In this document: positions 36,494-44,562 of the stretch, one piece after another
Layout: every line of letters starts with the position of its first letter
Numbering within the stretch: position 1 is the stretch's first letter
NCBI RefSeq assembly: GCF_000725485.1
Contig: NZ_JOAG01000029.1
Span: 62,001 to 126,000, forward strand
DNA: 64,000 nt
Reading direction: 5' to 3'
DNA from: Nonomuraea candida
Lineage (GTDB): Bacteria > Actinomycetota > Actinomycetes > Streptosporangiales > Streptosporangiaceae
Made by a program: the position numbers and the translations under genes
Notes under the pieces: generated by a model
What the model saw: the letters and a program-made list of their open reading frames with translations, nothing else
The model's database searches: none
Told to the model about the DNA's origin: nothing

Positions 36494-37264
36494 ATGTCGA
36501 GAGATATTTGGGACCCGGTGACCTACGCGGTCTACGCGGACGAGCGGTCGCGGCCGTTCATCGAGCTGATCTCCAGGGTGGGGGCCGTGGAGCCCGATTA
36601 TGTCGTGGACGCGGGCTGCGGCAGCGGTGAACTCACCGTGGAGCTGGGCAGCCGCTGGCCCAACGCGACCATCGAGGGCTTCGACTCGTCACCGGCGATG
36701 ATCACCAAGGCCCGCAAGCTGGAGACGCGGGCCAGGTTCGCGGTCGCCGACGTCGCCACCTGGCGGCCCGACCGCCCCATCGACGTGCTGATCTCCAACG
36801 CCGTCCTGCAGTGGGTGCCCCATCACCGCGACGTGCTGGAGCACTGGGTCGAGGTGGTGGCCCCGGGCGGCTGGCTGGCCTTCCAGGTGCCGGGCAACTT
36901 CGACGCCCCCAGTCACGTCGCGATCCGCGAGCTGTGCGCCTCGCGGACCTGGTCCGACCGGCTCGGCGACTACAGCAGGGGCAACCCCGTCGGCGACCCG
37001 CTGGAGTACGTCGACCTGCTCAACCAGGGCGGCTCCCAGGTGGACGCGTGGGAGACGACGTACGTGCACATCCTGCACGGCGAGAACCCGGTGCTCGAAT
37101 GGGTCTCCGGCACCGCCCTGCGCCCCATCCTCGACCGCCTCGACCCGGACGAGCAGCGGCGCTTCAAGCAGGACCTGGCCAAGCCGCTGGCCGAGGCGTA
37201 CCCGGCGCGCAGCTACGGCACGCCGTTCCCGTTCCGGCGGGTCTTCGTGGTGGCGCAGAAGTGA
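36494..37264 (+). CDS. tam: Trans-aconitate 2-methyltransferase
   Basis: 256 residues, class I SAM methyltransferase that esterifies trans-aconitate, a toxic by-product of the TCA cycle. SAM motif I is VVDAGCGSGELT; ISNAVLQWVPHH and FQVPGNFDAPSH are typical of Tam, as is the N-terminal DIWDPVTYAVYADERSRPF. ATG 36494 is the family start; no Shine-Dalgarno is present and the promoter sits so that the transcript would be leaderless. Under likely control of the divergent MarR gene. Confidence 0.88.
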   Translation: MSRDIWDPVTYAVYADERSRPFIELISRVGAVEPDYVVDAGCGSGELTVELGSRWPNATIEGFDSSPAMITKARKLETRARFAVADVATWRPDRPIDVLISNAVLQWVPHHRDVLEHWVEVVAPGGWLAFQVPGNFDAPSHVAIRELCASRTWSDRLGDYSRGNPVGDPLEYVDLLNQGGSQVDAWETTYVHILHGENPVLEWVSGTALRPILDRLDPDEQRRFKQDLAKPLAEAYPARSYGTPFPFRRVFVVAQK

Positions 37265-37282
37265 CCTCCGGCGTCCCGAGGC

Positions 37283-37374
37283 GCCGCCGGCCCCCCAACA
37301 CGGTGGCATAGGAGCCGCCGGCCCCCAGCACGGCGGGATAGGAGCCGCCGTCCCCCCAGCACGGCGGGATGGGA
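37283..37374. repeat. 30/31-bp tandem repeat after tam
   Basis: Three units (starts 37283, 37314, 37344) with core CCCAGCACGGCGGGATAGGA, diverging in the first copy. Non-coding. Confidence 0.75.
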
Positions 37375-37387
37375 AATGTCGGGTGTG

Positions 37388-37474
37388 ATGGCGGACGGCC
37401 CGGTTTGTAGCTGTCGGCACATCTACGTTTCCGGCCCGACGGGCAACACAATCGAACTCCTGCAACCCGTGTGA
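37388..37474 (+). pseudogene. C-terminal remnant of a glyoxalase/VOC-family gene
   Basis: A 28-codon open stretch ends with HIYVSGPTGNTIELLQPV and a stop. This is the typical last strand of vicinal-oxygen-chelate proteins, including the Glu metal ligand in the NTIEL motif. Nothing upstream resembles the rest of the domain; the tandem repeat abuts it instead. The codon use is less GC-rich than its neighbours, as expected for decaying sequence. Confidence 0.55.
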
Positions 37475-37526
37475 TATTCGCCGGTCAGTGGCATCATTGT
37501 CCGAAATCGGACTCTTGCGAGGTGCA

Positions 37527-39002
37527 GTGGGCATCGAGATCGAGGACAAGTTCGACGTTCCCCCGGAGTACGCGATCCCGGACCTCAGCGGTCTGGCGGA
37601 CGTCGTGGGCCCGAAGAGCCACCAGCTCGTGGCGCTCTACTATGACACGCCCGACCTGCGGCTGGCCGCCCGCGGCGTCACGCTCAGGCGGCGGCGGGGC
37701 GGCTCCGACCCCGGCTGGCACCTGAAACTGCCCAAGGCCAAGGGCGTGCGCCAGGAGATCACCCACCCGCTCACCCGCAGCACCAAGGTCGTGCCCGTGG
37801 AACTGGCCGAACTCGTCCGCGCCTACACCCGCGGAGCCGAGCTGCGGCCGGTCGCCGAGCTCGACACCCGCAGGAGCGTCACGCTCCTGCGCGACGGCGA
37901 CACCCCGCTGGTCGAGATCGCCGACGACCGCGTCAAGGGCACCGCGTTCGGTACGGAGCCCAAGGTCGTACGGTGGCGCGAGGTCGAGGCCGAGCTGCTG
38001 CAAGGCACCACGACGCTGCTGGCCAAGGTCGGCAAGCGGCTCAGGAAGGCCGGGGCCACCCCCTCGGAGTCCGCCAGCAAGCTCGCCAGGCTGCTCGAAC
38101 CCGCCCCGCCCCCCATCGCCGCCACCAAGCCGGGCTCGGCCGGCGAGGTCGTCGTCGCCTACCTGGCGGGCCAGGTCAAGGCCCTGCTCTCGCAGGATCC
38201 GCGGGTCCGCCGCGCCGAAGAGGACGCCGTGCACCAGATGCGCGTGGCGGCCCGCAGGATGCGCAGCGCGCTGAAGGCGTTCAAGAGCGTCGTGACCGGC
38301 ACCGAGGCGCTGCAGGACGAGCTGCGCTGGCTCGGCAACGTGCTGGGCGAGGCCCGCGACCTGGAGGTGATCAGGGCCAGGTTCGCCAAGGAGCTGGCGG
38401 GGCTCGCGCCCGAGCTGGTCACCGGCCCCATCCAGACCCGGCTCGGCTCCGACCTGCTCAAGCGCGAGGAGGAGGCGTACGGGCGGATCAAGGAGACGCT
38501 CAGCGGCGAGCGCTACTACCTGCTGCTGAACGCCCTCGACGCGCTCGTCGCGGCTCCGTCCCTGGGCAAGGCGGCGGCCAAGCCGGCGCAGGAGCAGCTG
38601 CGCACCGTCGCCGCGGCCAACTGGAACAGGGTGACCAGGGCCTACGACACCGCCCAGGCCATCGAGGACCCGGAGCGCCGCGAGATCGCCATGCACGACG
38701 TGCGCAAGGCGGCCAAGCGCGCCCGCTACACCGCCGAGGCGCTGCGGCCGACGCTGGGCGACGACATGGGCAGGCTGGCCAAGCTGGCGGCGGGCGTGCA
38801 GGAGGTCCTCGGGACCTACCAGGACGGCGTGGTGGCGCAGGAGCTGCTGGCCAAGGAGGCGGAGAGCGCCCGGCAGGCGGGTGAGGACACCTTCACGTAC
38901 GGGCTGCTCATCGGGATCGAGCGCGGTGCCGCCGAGCGCGCGCACGCCGAGTTCCCCCGGGTGTGGCAGGAAACGCTCAAAGCGGTCACGAAGGTCCTCT
39001 GA
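37527..39002 (+). CDS. CYTH-CHAD domain protein (polyphosphate-associated)
   Basis: About 491 residues. An N-terminal CYTH triphosphate-tunnel domain (EIEDKFDVP; LYYDTPDLRLAARGVTLRRRR; WHLKLPK; REVEAELLQG, about 1-200) precedes a CHAD domain of helical repeats (about 220-490) with the conserved histidines in EDAVHQMRVAARRMRSALKAF and MHDVRKAAKRARYTAEAL. CHAD domains bind polyphosphate. GTG 37527 is preferred because EIEDKF starts the domain; GTG 37488 adds 13 residues. The location beside mutT1 and ppk supports a polyphosphate role. Confidence 0.88.
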   Translation: MGIEIEDKFDVPPEYAIPDLSGLADVVGPKSHQLVALYYDTPDLRLAARGVTLRRRRGGSDPGWHLKLPKAKGVRQEITHPLTRSTKVVPVELAELVRAYTRGAELRPVAELDTRRSVTLLRDGDTPLVEIADDRVKGTAFGTEPKVVRWREVEAELLQGTTTLLAKVGKRLRKAGATPSESASKLARLLEPAPPPIAATKPGSAGEVVVAYLAGQVKALLSQDPRVRRAEEDAVHQMRVAARRMRSALKAFKSVVTGTEALQDELRWLGNVLGEARDLEVIRARFAKELAGLAPELVTGPIQTRLGSDLLKREEEAYGRIKETLSGERYYLLLNALDALVAAPSLGKAAAKPAQEQLRTVAAANWNRVTRAYDTAQAIEDPERREIAMHDVRKAAKRARYTAEALRPTLGDDMGRLAKLAAGVQEVLGTYQDGVVAQELLAKEAESARQAGEDTFTYGLLIGIERGAAERAHAEFPRVWQETLKAVTKVL

Positions 39003-39020
39003 GAACGCGTCCTGGAACCG

Positions 39021-39872
39021 TCAGGTGGAGTAGCGTTCGATGTCGCCGGCCGGTTGCCCGGCCGCCGTGTGCAGCACCGCGAACGCCCCCTTGCGCAGGT
39101 GCACGCTCTTGCCGCCGCGCAACGCCTCGATCAGCCCCGGCAGCACCTTGCCGTGACTGCACACGACGGCGGGCGCCGCCAGGCCGCGCACCAGCGCGGG
39201 AGTCTTCTCCGGGTCCTGGCCCTCCTCGCTGAGCAGCGGCTCGGTCCTGACCTCGGCCCGGAGCGCCCGCGCGTACGGCTCCAGCGTCTGCACGCACCGG
39301 GCGCTGGGCGAGCTGACCAGCGTCGCGGGCCGGTACGCGGGCAGCACGGCGGCCAGGTTCGCCGCCTGGGAGGCCCCGCCGGCGTCGAGCGGGCGCGCGG
39401 CGTCCGCGCCCGTCCACTCGCTCCTGGAGCCGGCCGAGCCGTGGCGGACGAGGACGAGGGGCACCGTGTCGAGCGGCGCCGCGCGCAGGCCGCGCAGCAG
39501 CCCGGCGTCCCATTCGTACGTCAGCAGCCGCCCGGCCTCGTCCACGGGCACCCAGCGCAGCTCGTCCACCTCGTCGCCGGGCTCGAACCCGGCGTCGGCG
39601 AAGACCCGCGCCGCCCAGTAGTCCACCCGCTTGAGCCGGTCGCCCAGCAGGTAGCGCACGGGCGGCAGCGCGCGGCCGAGCAGCACGGTCAGGCCGGTCT
39701 CCTCGCGCACCTCGCGCAGCGCGGCGGCGATGACGTGCTCGCCGGGCTTCAGCTTGCCCTTGGGGAAGGTCCAGTCGTCATAGGCGGGGCGGTGGACGAC
39801 GGCCACCTCGGGGCGGTGCTGCGCGCCCCGCCAGACCACGGCTCCGGCGGCCCGGAGCAGGTCAGTCGTCAA
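39021..39872 (-). CDS. Nudix hydrolase fused to histidine phosphatase (MutT1-like)
   Basis: 283 residues. The Nudix box [20 protein letters not shown] (about 39-58) is intact in the N-domain. The C-terminal half is a histidine phosphatase with [11 protein letters not shown] (catalytic His, about 147) and [11 protein letters not shown] (second His). Mycobacterial MutT1 has this same fusion and degrades 8-oxo-(d)GTP and diadenosine polyphosphates; it too lies next to ppk. TTG 39872 with GGAGG upstream is the only sensible start and overlaps the ppk stop by 11 bp, implying coupling. Confidence 0.88.
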   Translation of the reverse strand: MTTDLLRAAGAVVWRGAQHRPEVAVVHRPAYDDWTFPKGKLKPGEHVIAAALREVREETGLTVLLGRALPPVRYLLGDRLKRVDYWAARVFADAGFEPGDEVDELRWVPVDEAGRLLTYEWDAGLLRGLRAAPLDTVPLVLVRHGSAGSRSEWTGADAARPLDAGGASQAANLAAVLPAYRPATLVSSPSARCVQTLEPYARALRAEVRTEPLLSEEGQDPEKTPALVRGLAAPAVVCSHGKVLPGLIEALRGGKSVHLRKGAFAVLHTAAGQPAGDIERYST

Positions 39873-41922
39873 CGGTCCTCCAGCGGCGGGTGGCGATGAG
39901 GCGGCTCTGCAGGTCGTCGCCGGCATGGCGGGCCCAGGTGCCGTCGGAGTTGAGCCACCACGCGTTCGTGGTGTCGGCCATGGCCTGGTCCATCAGCTCG
40001 ATGAGGTACGCCTTGTGCTGCTGGGAGGTCACCTTGACCAGGGCCTCGACGCGGCGGTCGAGGTTCCTGCGCATCAGGTCGGCGCTGCCGATCCACACCT
40101 CGGGCCGCCTGCCCAGGCCGAACTCGTACACCCTGGAGTGTTCGAGGAAGCGGCCCAGCACCGAGCGCACGCGGATGTTCTCCGACAGGCCGGGGATGCC
40201 GGGGCGCAGGATGCAGATGCCGCGCACCCACAGGTCCACCGGCACGCCGGCGCGGGAGGCGCGGTAGAGGGCGTCGATGATCGGCTCGTCCACCAGCGAG
40301 TTCGTCTTGATCCTGATCCGCGCGGGGCGGCCGGCCTGCTGGTGGGCGATCTCCCGCTCGATCCTGGCCACCAGGCCGCTGCGCATGGAGTGCGGCGCGA
40401 CCAGCAGGCGGCGGTAGGCAGAGTGGTGGGAGTAGCCGGTCAGGTGGATGAACAGGTCCGTCACGTCCTCGCCGACCAGCGGGTCGGCGGTGAGCAGGCC
40501 GAAATCCTCGTACTGGCGGGCGGTCTTGGGGTTGTAGTTGCCGGTGCCGATGTGGCAGTAGCGGCGCAACTCGCCCGAGGGCTCCTGGCGCACGACGAGG
40601 GCCAGCTTGCAGTGGGTCTTCAGGCCGACCACACCGTAGACGACGTGGCAGCCGGCGCGCTCCAGCTTGCGGGCCCAGGAGATGTTGGCGTGCTCGTCGA
40701 AGCGGGCCTTGATCTCCACGACCACGACGACCTGCTTGCCCGCCTCGGCCGCGTCGATGAGCGCGTCCACGATGGGGGAGTCGCCGCTGGTGCGGTAGAG
40801 GGTCTGCTTGATCGCCAGCACCCTCGGGTCGGCCGCGGCCACCTCGATGAAGCGCTGCACGCTGGTGGCGAAGGAGTCGTACGGGTGGTGCAGCAGCACG
40901 TCGCGCTCGCGCAGCGTGGAGAAGATGTCGTCCTCGGCGTTGATCACCTCGGCGGGCACGAACGGCCGGTAGCTCAGCTCGCCCCGGTCCAGGTCGGCGA
41001 TGGCGTGCAGGCCGGACAGGTCGAGCGGGCCGGGCAGCCGGTAGATCTCGTGCGGGGCCAGCTCCAGCTCCTCCACCAGCGGCGCCAGCACCTCGGGCGT
41101 GATGGTGTCCTCCACCTCCAGCCGTACGGGCGGCCCGAACCGGCGCTTGAGCAGCTCCTTCTCCAGGGCCTGCATGAGGTTCTCGGTGACGTCCTCGTCC
41201 ACGTCGAGATCCTCGTTCCTGGTCACGCGGAAAACGTGGTGCTGGAGGATCTCCATGCCCTTGAAGAGCTGCCCGAGATGGGCGGCGATGACGTCTTCGA
41301 GCGGTACGAAGCGGTCCTTGGACGCCTGGACGAACCGCGGCAACTGCGAAGGAACCTTTACCCGGGCGAAAACGGTGTGATCGGTCGCCGGATTACGCAC
41401 TAGGACCGCCAAATTCAGGCTAAGTCCTGAAATGTAAGGAAATGGGTGTGCCGGGTCCACGGCCAGCGGCGTGAGCACCGGCCGGATGCGCTCCCTGAAC
41501 AGCTTGCGCAGCTCCGTACGCTCCTCGCGGCCCAGATCGTCCCACCGGACGATCTCGATGCCCTCGGAGCCGAGCTGCGGGCAGATCTGCTGATGGAAGA
41601 CGGCCGCGTGGCGCCTGGCCAGCTCGTCCGCGATCGCGGCGATCCTGACCAGCTCCTCGCGCGGCTTGAGCCCGCTCTTGGTGCGCAGCAGCAGGCCGGT
41701 GGCCATGCGCCGCTTGAGGCCGGCCACCCGCACCCGGAAGAACTCGTCCAGGTTGCTGGCGAAGATGGCCAGGAAGCGCACCCGTTCGAGCAGGGGCAGC
41801 GAAGGGTCCTCGGCGAGTTCGAGCACGCGTTCGTTGAACTGGAGCCAGCTCTCCTCGCGATTGAGGAACCGCTCCTGTGGTAGCGGGAGGTCATTTGCAG
41901 GCTGGAACGGTTCCGCGGACAT
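39862..41922 (-). CDS. ppk: Polyphosphate kinase 1
   Basis: 686 residues, full length for PPK1, which builds polyphosphate from ATP. N-terminal domain [19 protein letters not shown]; head domain; C-terminal catalytic domains with the autophosphorylated His in [17 protein letters not shown] and the second His region [21 protein letters not shown]. Also [23 protein letters not shown] and [13 protein letters not shown]. Start ATG 41922. First gene of a ppk-mutT1 unit, with a PHO-box-like pair just upstream. Confidence 0.96.
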   Translation of the reverse strand: MSAEPFQPANDLPLPQERFLNREESWLQFNERVLELAEDPSLPLLERVRFLAIFASNLDEFFRVRVAGLKRRMATGLLLRTKSGLKPREELVRIAAIADELARRHAAVFHQQICPQLGSEGIEIVRWDDLGREERTELRKLFRERIRPVLTPLAVDPAHPFPYISGLSLNLAVLVRNPATDHTVFARVKVPSQLPRFVQASKDRFVPLEDVIAAHLGQLFKGMEILQHHVFRVTRNEDLDVDEDVTENLMQALEKELLKRRFGPPVRLEVEDTITPEVLAPLVEELELAPHEIYRLPGPLDLSGLHAIADLDRGELSYRPFVPAEVINAEDDIFSTLRERDVLLHHPYDSFATSVQRFIEVAAADPRVLAIKQTLYRTSGDSPIVDALIDAAEAGKQVVVVVEIKARFDEHANISWARKLERAGCHVVYGVVGLKTHCKLALVVRQEPSGELRRYCHIGTGNYNPKTARQYEDFGLLTADPLVGEDVTDLFIHLTGYSHHSAYRRLLVAPHSMRSGLVARIEREIAHQQAGRPARIRIKTNSLVDEPIIDALYRASRAGVPVDLWVRGICILRPGIPGLSENIRVRSVLGRFLEHSRVYEFGLGRRPEVWIGSADLMRRNLDRRVEALVKVTSQQHKAYLIELMDQAMADTTNAWWLNSDGTWARHAGDDLQSRLIATRRWRTVDD

Positions 41923-41944
41923 ATGGCGTATATTGCCCCGTTTG

Positions 41945-41962
41945 GTTGAACAGCACGTTAAC
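41945..41962 (-). promoter_or_regulatory. PHO-box-like direct repeat upstream of ppk
   Basis: On the minus strand the sequence reads GTTAACG-TGCT-GTTCAAC: two 7-mers spaced 11 bp apart, matching GTTCACC at five and six of seven positions. This is the layout of PhoP boxes in actinomycetes. It begins 23 bp upstream of the ppk start. Confidence 0.45.
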
Positions 41963-42040
41963 GTAGCCGCAACGGCTCACCCGTAATGGTCAGCCTTGCT
42001 CAACACAATCGTCACTCCGGACACCACGCTCGTTCAAGAG

Positions 42041-42988
42041 TCAATCGGGATGATCTACCTGTTCGAGACGTGCGGCCCGCTCGGCCAGCCGGGCCTCGCG
42101 CTGGCGGATCCTCTCCTCGCGCTCGCGAGCCTTCTCAGCCTCCTTGAGCAGCCGCTCCCGCTCCTTCTCCGCCTCCTTGAGCAGCCGCTCGCGCTCCTTC
42201 AGCTCGCGCACCCTGGCCTTCTCGGCCTCCTTGAGCTCGCGCTGGCGGGCCTTCTCCGCCTCCTTGAGCTCCTTCTCGCGGGCCTTCTCCAGCTCGCGCA
42301 GCTCCTTCTCGCTGGTGACGCGCGGCGGCTGCTTGGCCGCGGGGACGGCGGGCGCCCGGCTCGTGGCGGTGATCGACGGGCTCGGGTTGAGCCCGGTCAG
42401 GCCGTTCCAGGCCAGGTTGACCAGGTGGGCGGCGACCTCCTCGCGGCCCGGCTTGCGCACGTCGAGCCACCACTGGCCGGTCAGGGCCACCATGCCGACC
42501 AGCATCTGGGCGTACATGGGGGCGAGCTTGGGGTCGTAGCCGCGGGCCGCGAACTCGTCGGCCAGCACGTCCTCGACCTGGCTGGCGATCTCGCTGATCA
42601 GGCTGGCGAACGTGCCGGTGCCGGAGGCCGCGTGCGAGTCGCGCACCAGGATGCGGAAGCCCTCGCTGCTCTCCTCGATGTAACGCAGCAGGGCCAGCGC
42701 GGCCCGTTCCAGCTTGACCAGGGAGTGGGCGGCGGAGAGCGCCTCGGTGATCATGCCGAGCAGCTTCTGCATCTCGCGGTCCACGACGACCGCGTAGACG
42801 CCTTCCTTGCCGCCGAAATGCTCGTACACCACGGGTTTCGACACCTGTGCGGTAGCGGCGATCTCTTCGATAGAGGTCCCGTCGAACCCCTTCTCGGCGA
42901 AGAGCGCCCGGCTGATGTGGATCAGCTGCTCTCGTCGCTCGCTACCGGACATGCGCCTGCGAGATCGGGGTTCGGTCACGTTTTCCAT
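42041..42988 (-). CDS. TetR-family regulator with long charged C-terminal helix
   Basis: 315 residues. N-terminal HTH (ALFAEKGFDGTSIEEIAATAQVSKPVVYEHFGGKE, about 27-61) and a TetR ligand-binding/dimer domain to about 205. The remaining 90 residues, after an Ala/Pro linker, are a repeated Lys/Glu/Arg helix with 11-residue repeats (RELKEAEKARQ, RELKEAEKARV). It is far longer than a normal TetR protein (about 200). ATG 42988 is chosen; GTG 43000 is an alternative. Downstream of the desaturase gene on the same strand, so it probably controls fatty-acid desaturation. Confidence 0.87.
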   Translation of the reverse strand: MENVTEPRSRRRMSGSERREQLIHISRALFAEKGFDGTSIEEIAATAQVSKPVVYEHFGGKEGVYAVVVDREMQKLLGMITEALSAAHSLVKLERAALALLRYIEESSEGFRILVRDSHAASGTGTFASLISEIASQVEDVLADEFAARGYDPKLAPMYAQMLVGMVALTGQWWLDVRKPGREEVAAHLVNLAWNGLTGLNPSPSITATSRAPAVPAAKQPPRVTSEKELRELEKAREKELKEAEKARQRELKEAEKARVRELKERERLLKEAEKERERLLKEAEKAREREERIRQREARLAERAARLEQVDHPD

Positions 42989-42993
42989 AATGG

Positions 42994-43013
42994 CGGTCAC
43001 GGGTCCGTGACCG
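42994..43013. promoter_or_regulatory. 20-bp palindrome at the TetR gene start, likely autoregulatory operator
   Basis: CGGTCACGG-GT-CCGTGACCG: perfect 9-bp arms with a 2-bp centre, 6 bp upstream of the ATG. Size, symmetry and position suit a TetR operator. Confidence 0.6.
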
Positions 43014-43124
43014 CTCCCCGGCCGGTCGGCCCGCCGGGCGGCCGGGCGACCGGCCGGCCGCCGGGCCTGCCGCTCGACCGGCCGCCCGACCGGTTGCTCG
43101 ACATCGGTGGACGCGGTGTCGGTG

Positions 43125-44063
43125 TCAGGCAATGCGCTTCGCCGCCAGCCGCTCGGGCGTCGGCCAGCGGACGTCGTACACCCAGCCCAGCTTCTCGAAG
43201 ATGCGGATCAGGCCGGCGCTCAGGTCGATCTGGCCCTTGAGCGCGCCGTGCCTGGCGCAGGTCGGGTCGGAGTGGTGCAGGTTGTGCCACGACTCGCCGA
43301 AGGAGGGGATGGCCAGCCACCACACGTTGCGCGACTTGTCGCGGACCTGGAAGTCCTCCTCGCCGAAGACGTGGCAGATCGAGTTGATCGACCAGGTCAC
43401 GTGGTGCAGCAGCCCGATGCGGACGAGCGAGCCCCAGAACAGCGCGGTCAGCGCGCCCTGCCAGGACCAGGTGAGCAGCAGGCCCAGCACGCCGGGCAGC
43501 AGGATCGAGGTGAGGGCGAGGGCGCCGAACCACTTGTGCAGCTTCTGCACGTCCTCGTCCTTGCACAGGTCGGGGGCGTACTTCTCCCTGTTGGTCCGCT
43601 CGCTCTCGAACAGCCAGCCCATGTGCGCGTACAGCAGGCCCTTGGCCATGTTCTTGAAGCCCGGGCCGAAGCGCCACGGCGAGTGCGGGTCGCCCTCCTT
43701 GTCGGAGAACTTGTGGTGCTTGCGGTGGGTGGCCACCCAGTCCAGCACCGACATCTCCAGGGACAGGCTGCCCGCGATGCCCAGGGCGATCTTCATCGGC
43801 CGCTTGGCCTTGAAGGAGCCGTGCGTGAAGTAGCGGTGCAGGCCCACGGTGACGCCCAGGCCGGAGACGACGTAGAAGACGAAGGCGATCGCGATGTCCG
43901 TCCAGCCGAGGCCCCATCCCCAGGCGAGCGGCACGGCTGCCGCGATCGCGACGAGCGGCAGCCCGACGACCAGGCCGAAGGTGATCAGCTCGGACTTGGA
44001 CTTCGGGTCAGGTTCGAAGTCTGGTTTGGGGGCAGGGGAAGAGCGCTCGGCGAGAACGGTCAT
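43125..44063 (-). CDS. Membrane fatty acyl-CoA desaturase
   Basis: 312 residues. The three His boxes for the di-iron site are present: HRYFTH (about 77), HRKHHKF (about 113) and HNLHHSD (about 250). Four to five membrane helices. The ending VRWPTPERLAAKRI matches actinobacterial delta-9 type stearoyl-CoA desaturases. It introduces a double bond in acyl chains and so tunes membrane fluidity. ATG 44063 follows GGAGGTCG. Followed by the TetR gene 136 bp downstream. Confidence 0.92.
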   Translation of the reverse strand: MTVLAERSSPAPKPDFEPDPKSKSELITFGLVVGLPLVAIAAAVPLAWGWGLGWTDIAIAFVFYVVSGLGVTVGLHRYFTHGSFKAKRPMKIALGIAGSLSLEMSVLDWVATHRKHHKFSDKEGDPHSPWRFGPGFKNMAKGLLYAHMGWLFESERTNREKYAPDLCKDEDVQKLHKWFGALALTSILLPGVLGLLLTWSWQGALTALFWGSLVRIGLLHHVTWSINSICHVFGEEDFQVRDKSRNVWWLAIPSFGESWHNLHHSDPTCARHGALKGQIDLSAGLIRIFEKLGWVYDVRWPTPERLAAKRIA

Positions 44064-44363
44064 GGGCGACCTCCAAGGACACGTATGAGATTGATTGTCC
44101 GGTCTACGCAACCGTAACCTACGCCAGCGTAAGTTAGGAAGTGCCAAGCCGTGAATGTGTGGAAGGTGACGGTGGGCGGGGCGAGCTGAGTGGGGTTCGC
44201 GTCTTGCGGCTTTTCGGCTGGTCTGTTATGCGGCGCGCCATGCCTCACGCCCCTCGCCGGCAGGGGGTTGACGTCTGGGGCGGGTGGGGGAGTTAATTAC
44301 GGGCGCGCACCCCGGCGCGGGGTCGGTATCGTAGGGGGTGTCGGACCTCACGTGTCCGATCTG

Positions 44364-44435
44364 TCCCGGATCGTCTAATCGGCAGGACAAGTGGTTTTGG
44401 TCCACTTTGTAGGGGTTCGAGTCCTCTTCCGGGAG
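44364..44435 (+). tRNA. tRNA-Gln (anticodon UUG)
   Basis: Full cloverleaf by hand folding: acceptor TCCCGGA/TCCGGGA; D arm GTCT...GGAC; anticodon stem AGTGG/CCACT with loop TTTTGGT (anticodon TTG); T arm AGGGG-TTCGAGT-CCTCT. The 3' CCA is not encoded. tRNA-Gln upstream of glmU is a conserved actinobacterial arrangement. Confidence 0.95.
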
Positions 44436-44445
44436 CTTTGAGGTG

Positions 44446-44473
44446 CTCCCCCGGCGCGAACGTTCCGGGGGAG
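44446..44473 (+). terminator. Hairpin terminator after tRNA-Gln
   Basis: Stem CTCCCCCGG / CCGGGGGAG (9 bp) with a 10-nt loop, 11 bp downstream of the tRNA 3' end. No U-tract. Confidence 0.7.
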
Positions 44474-44562
44474 GCCAGGTATCCTCACGGTGTCGGGAGG
44501 GTATCGGTGCGGTTGACGCGCCGAGATGCCCTGAACTGTCCAGTCACAGGGAGCCTCTGTCC

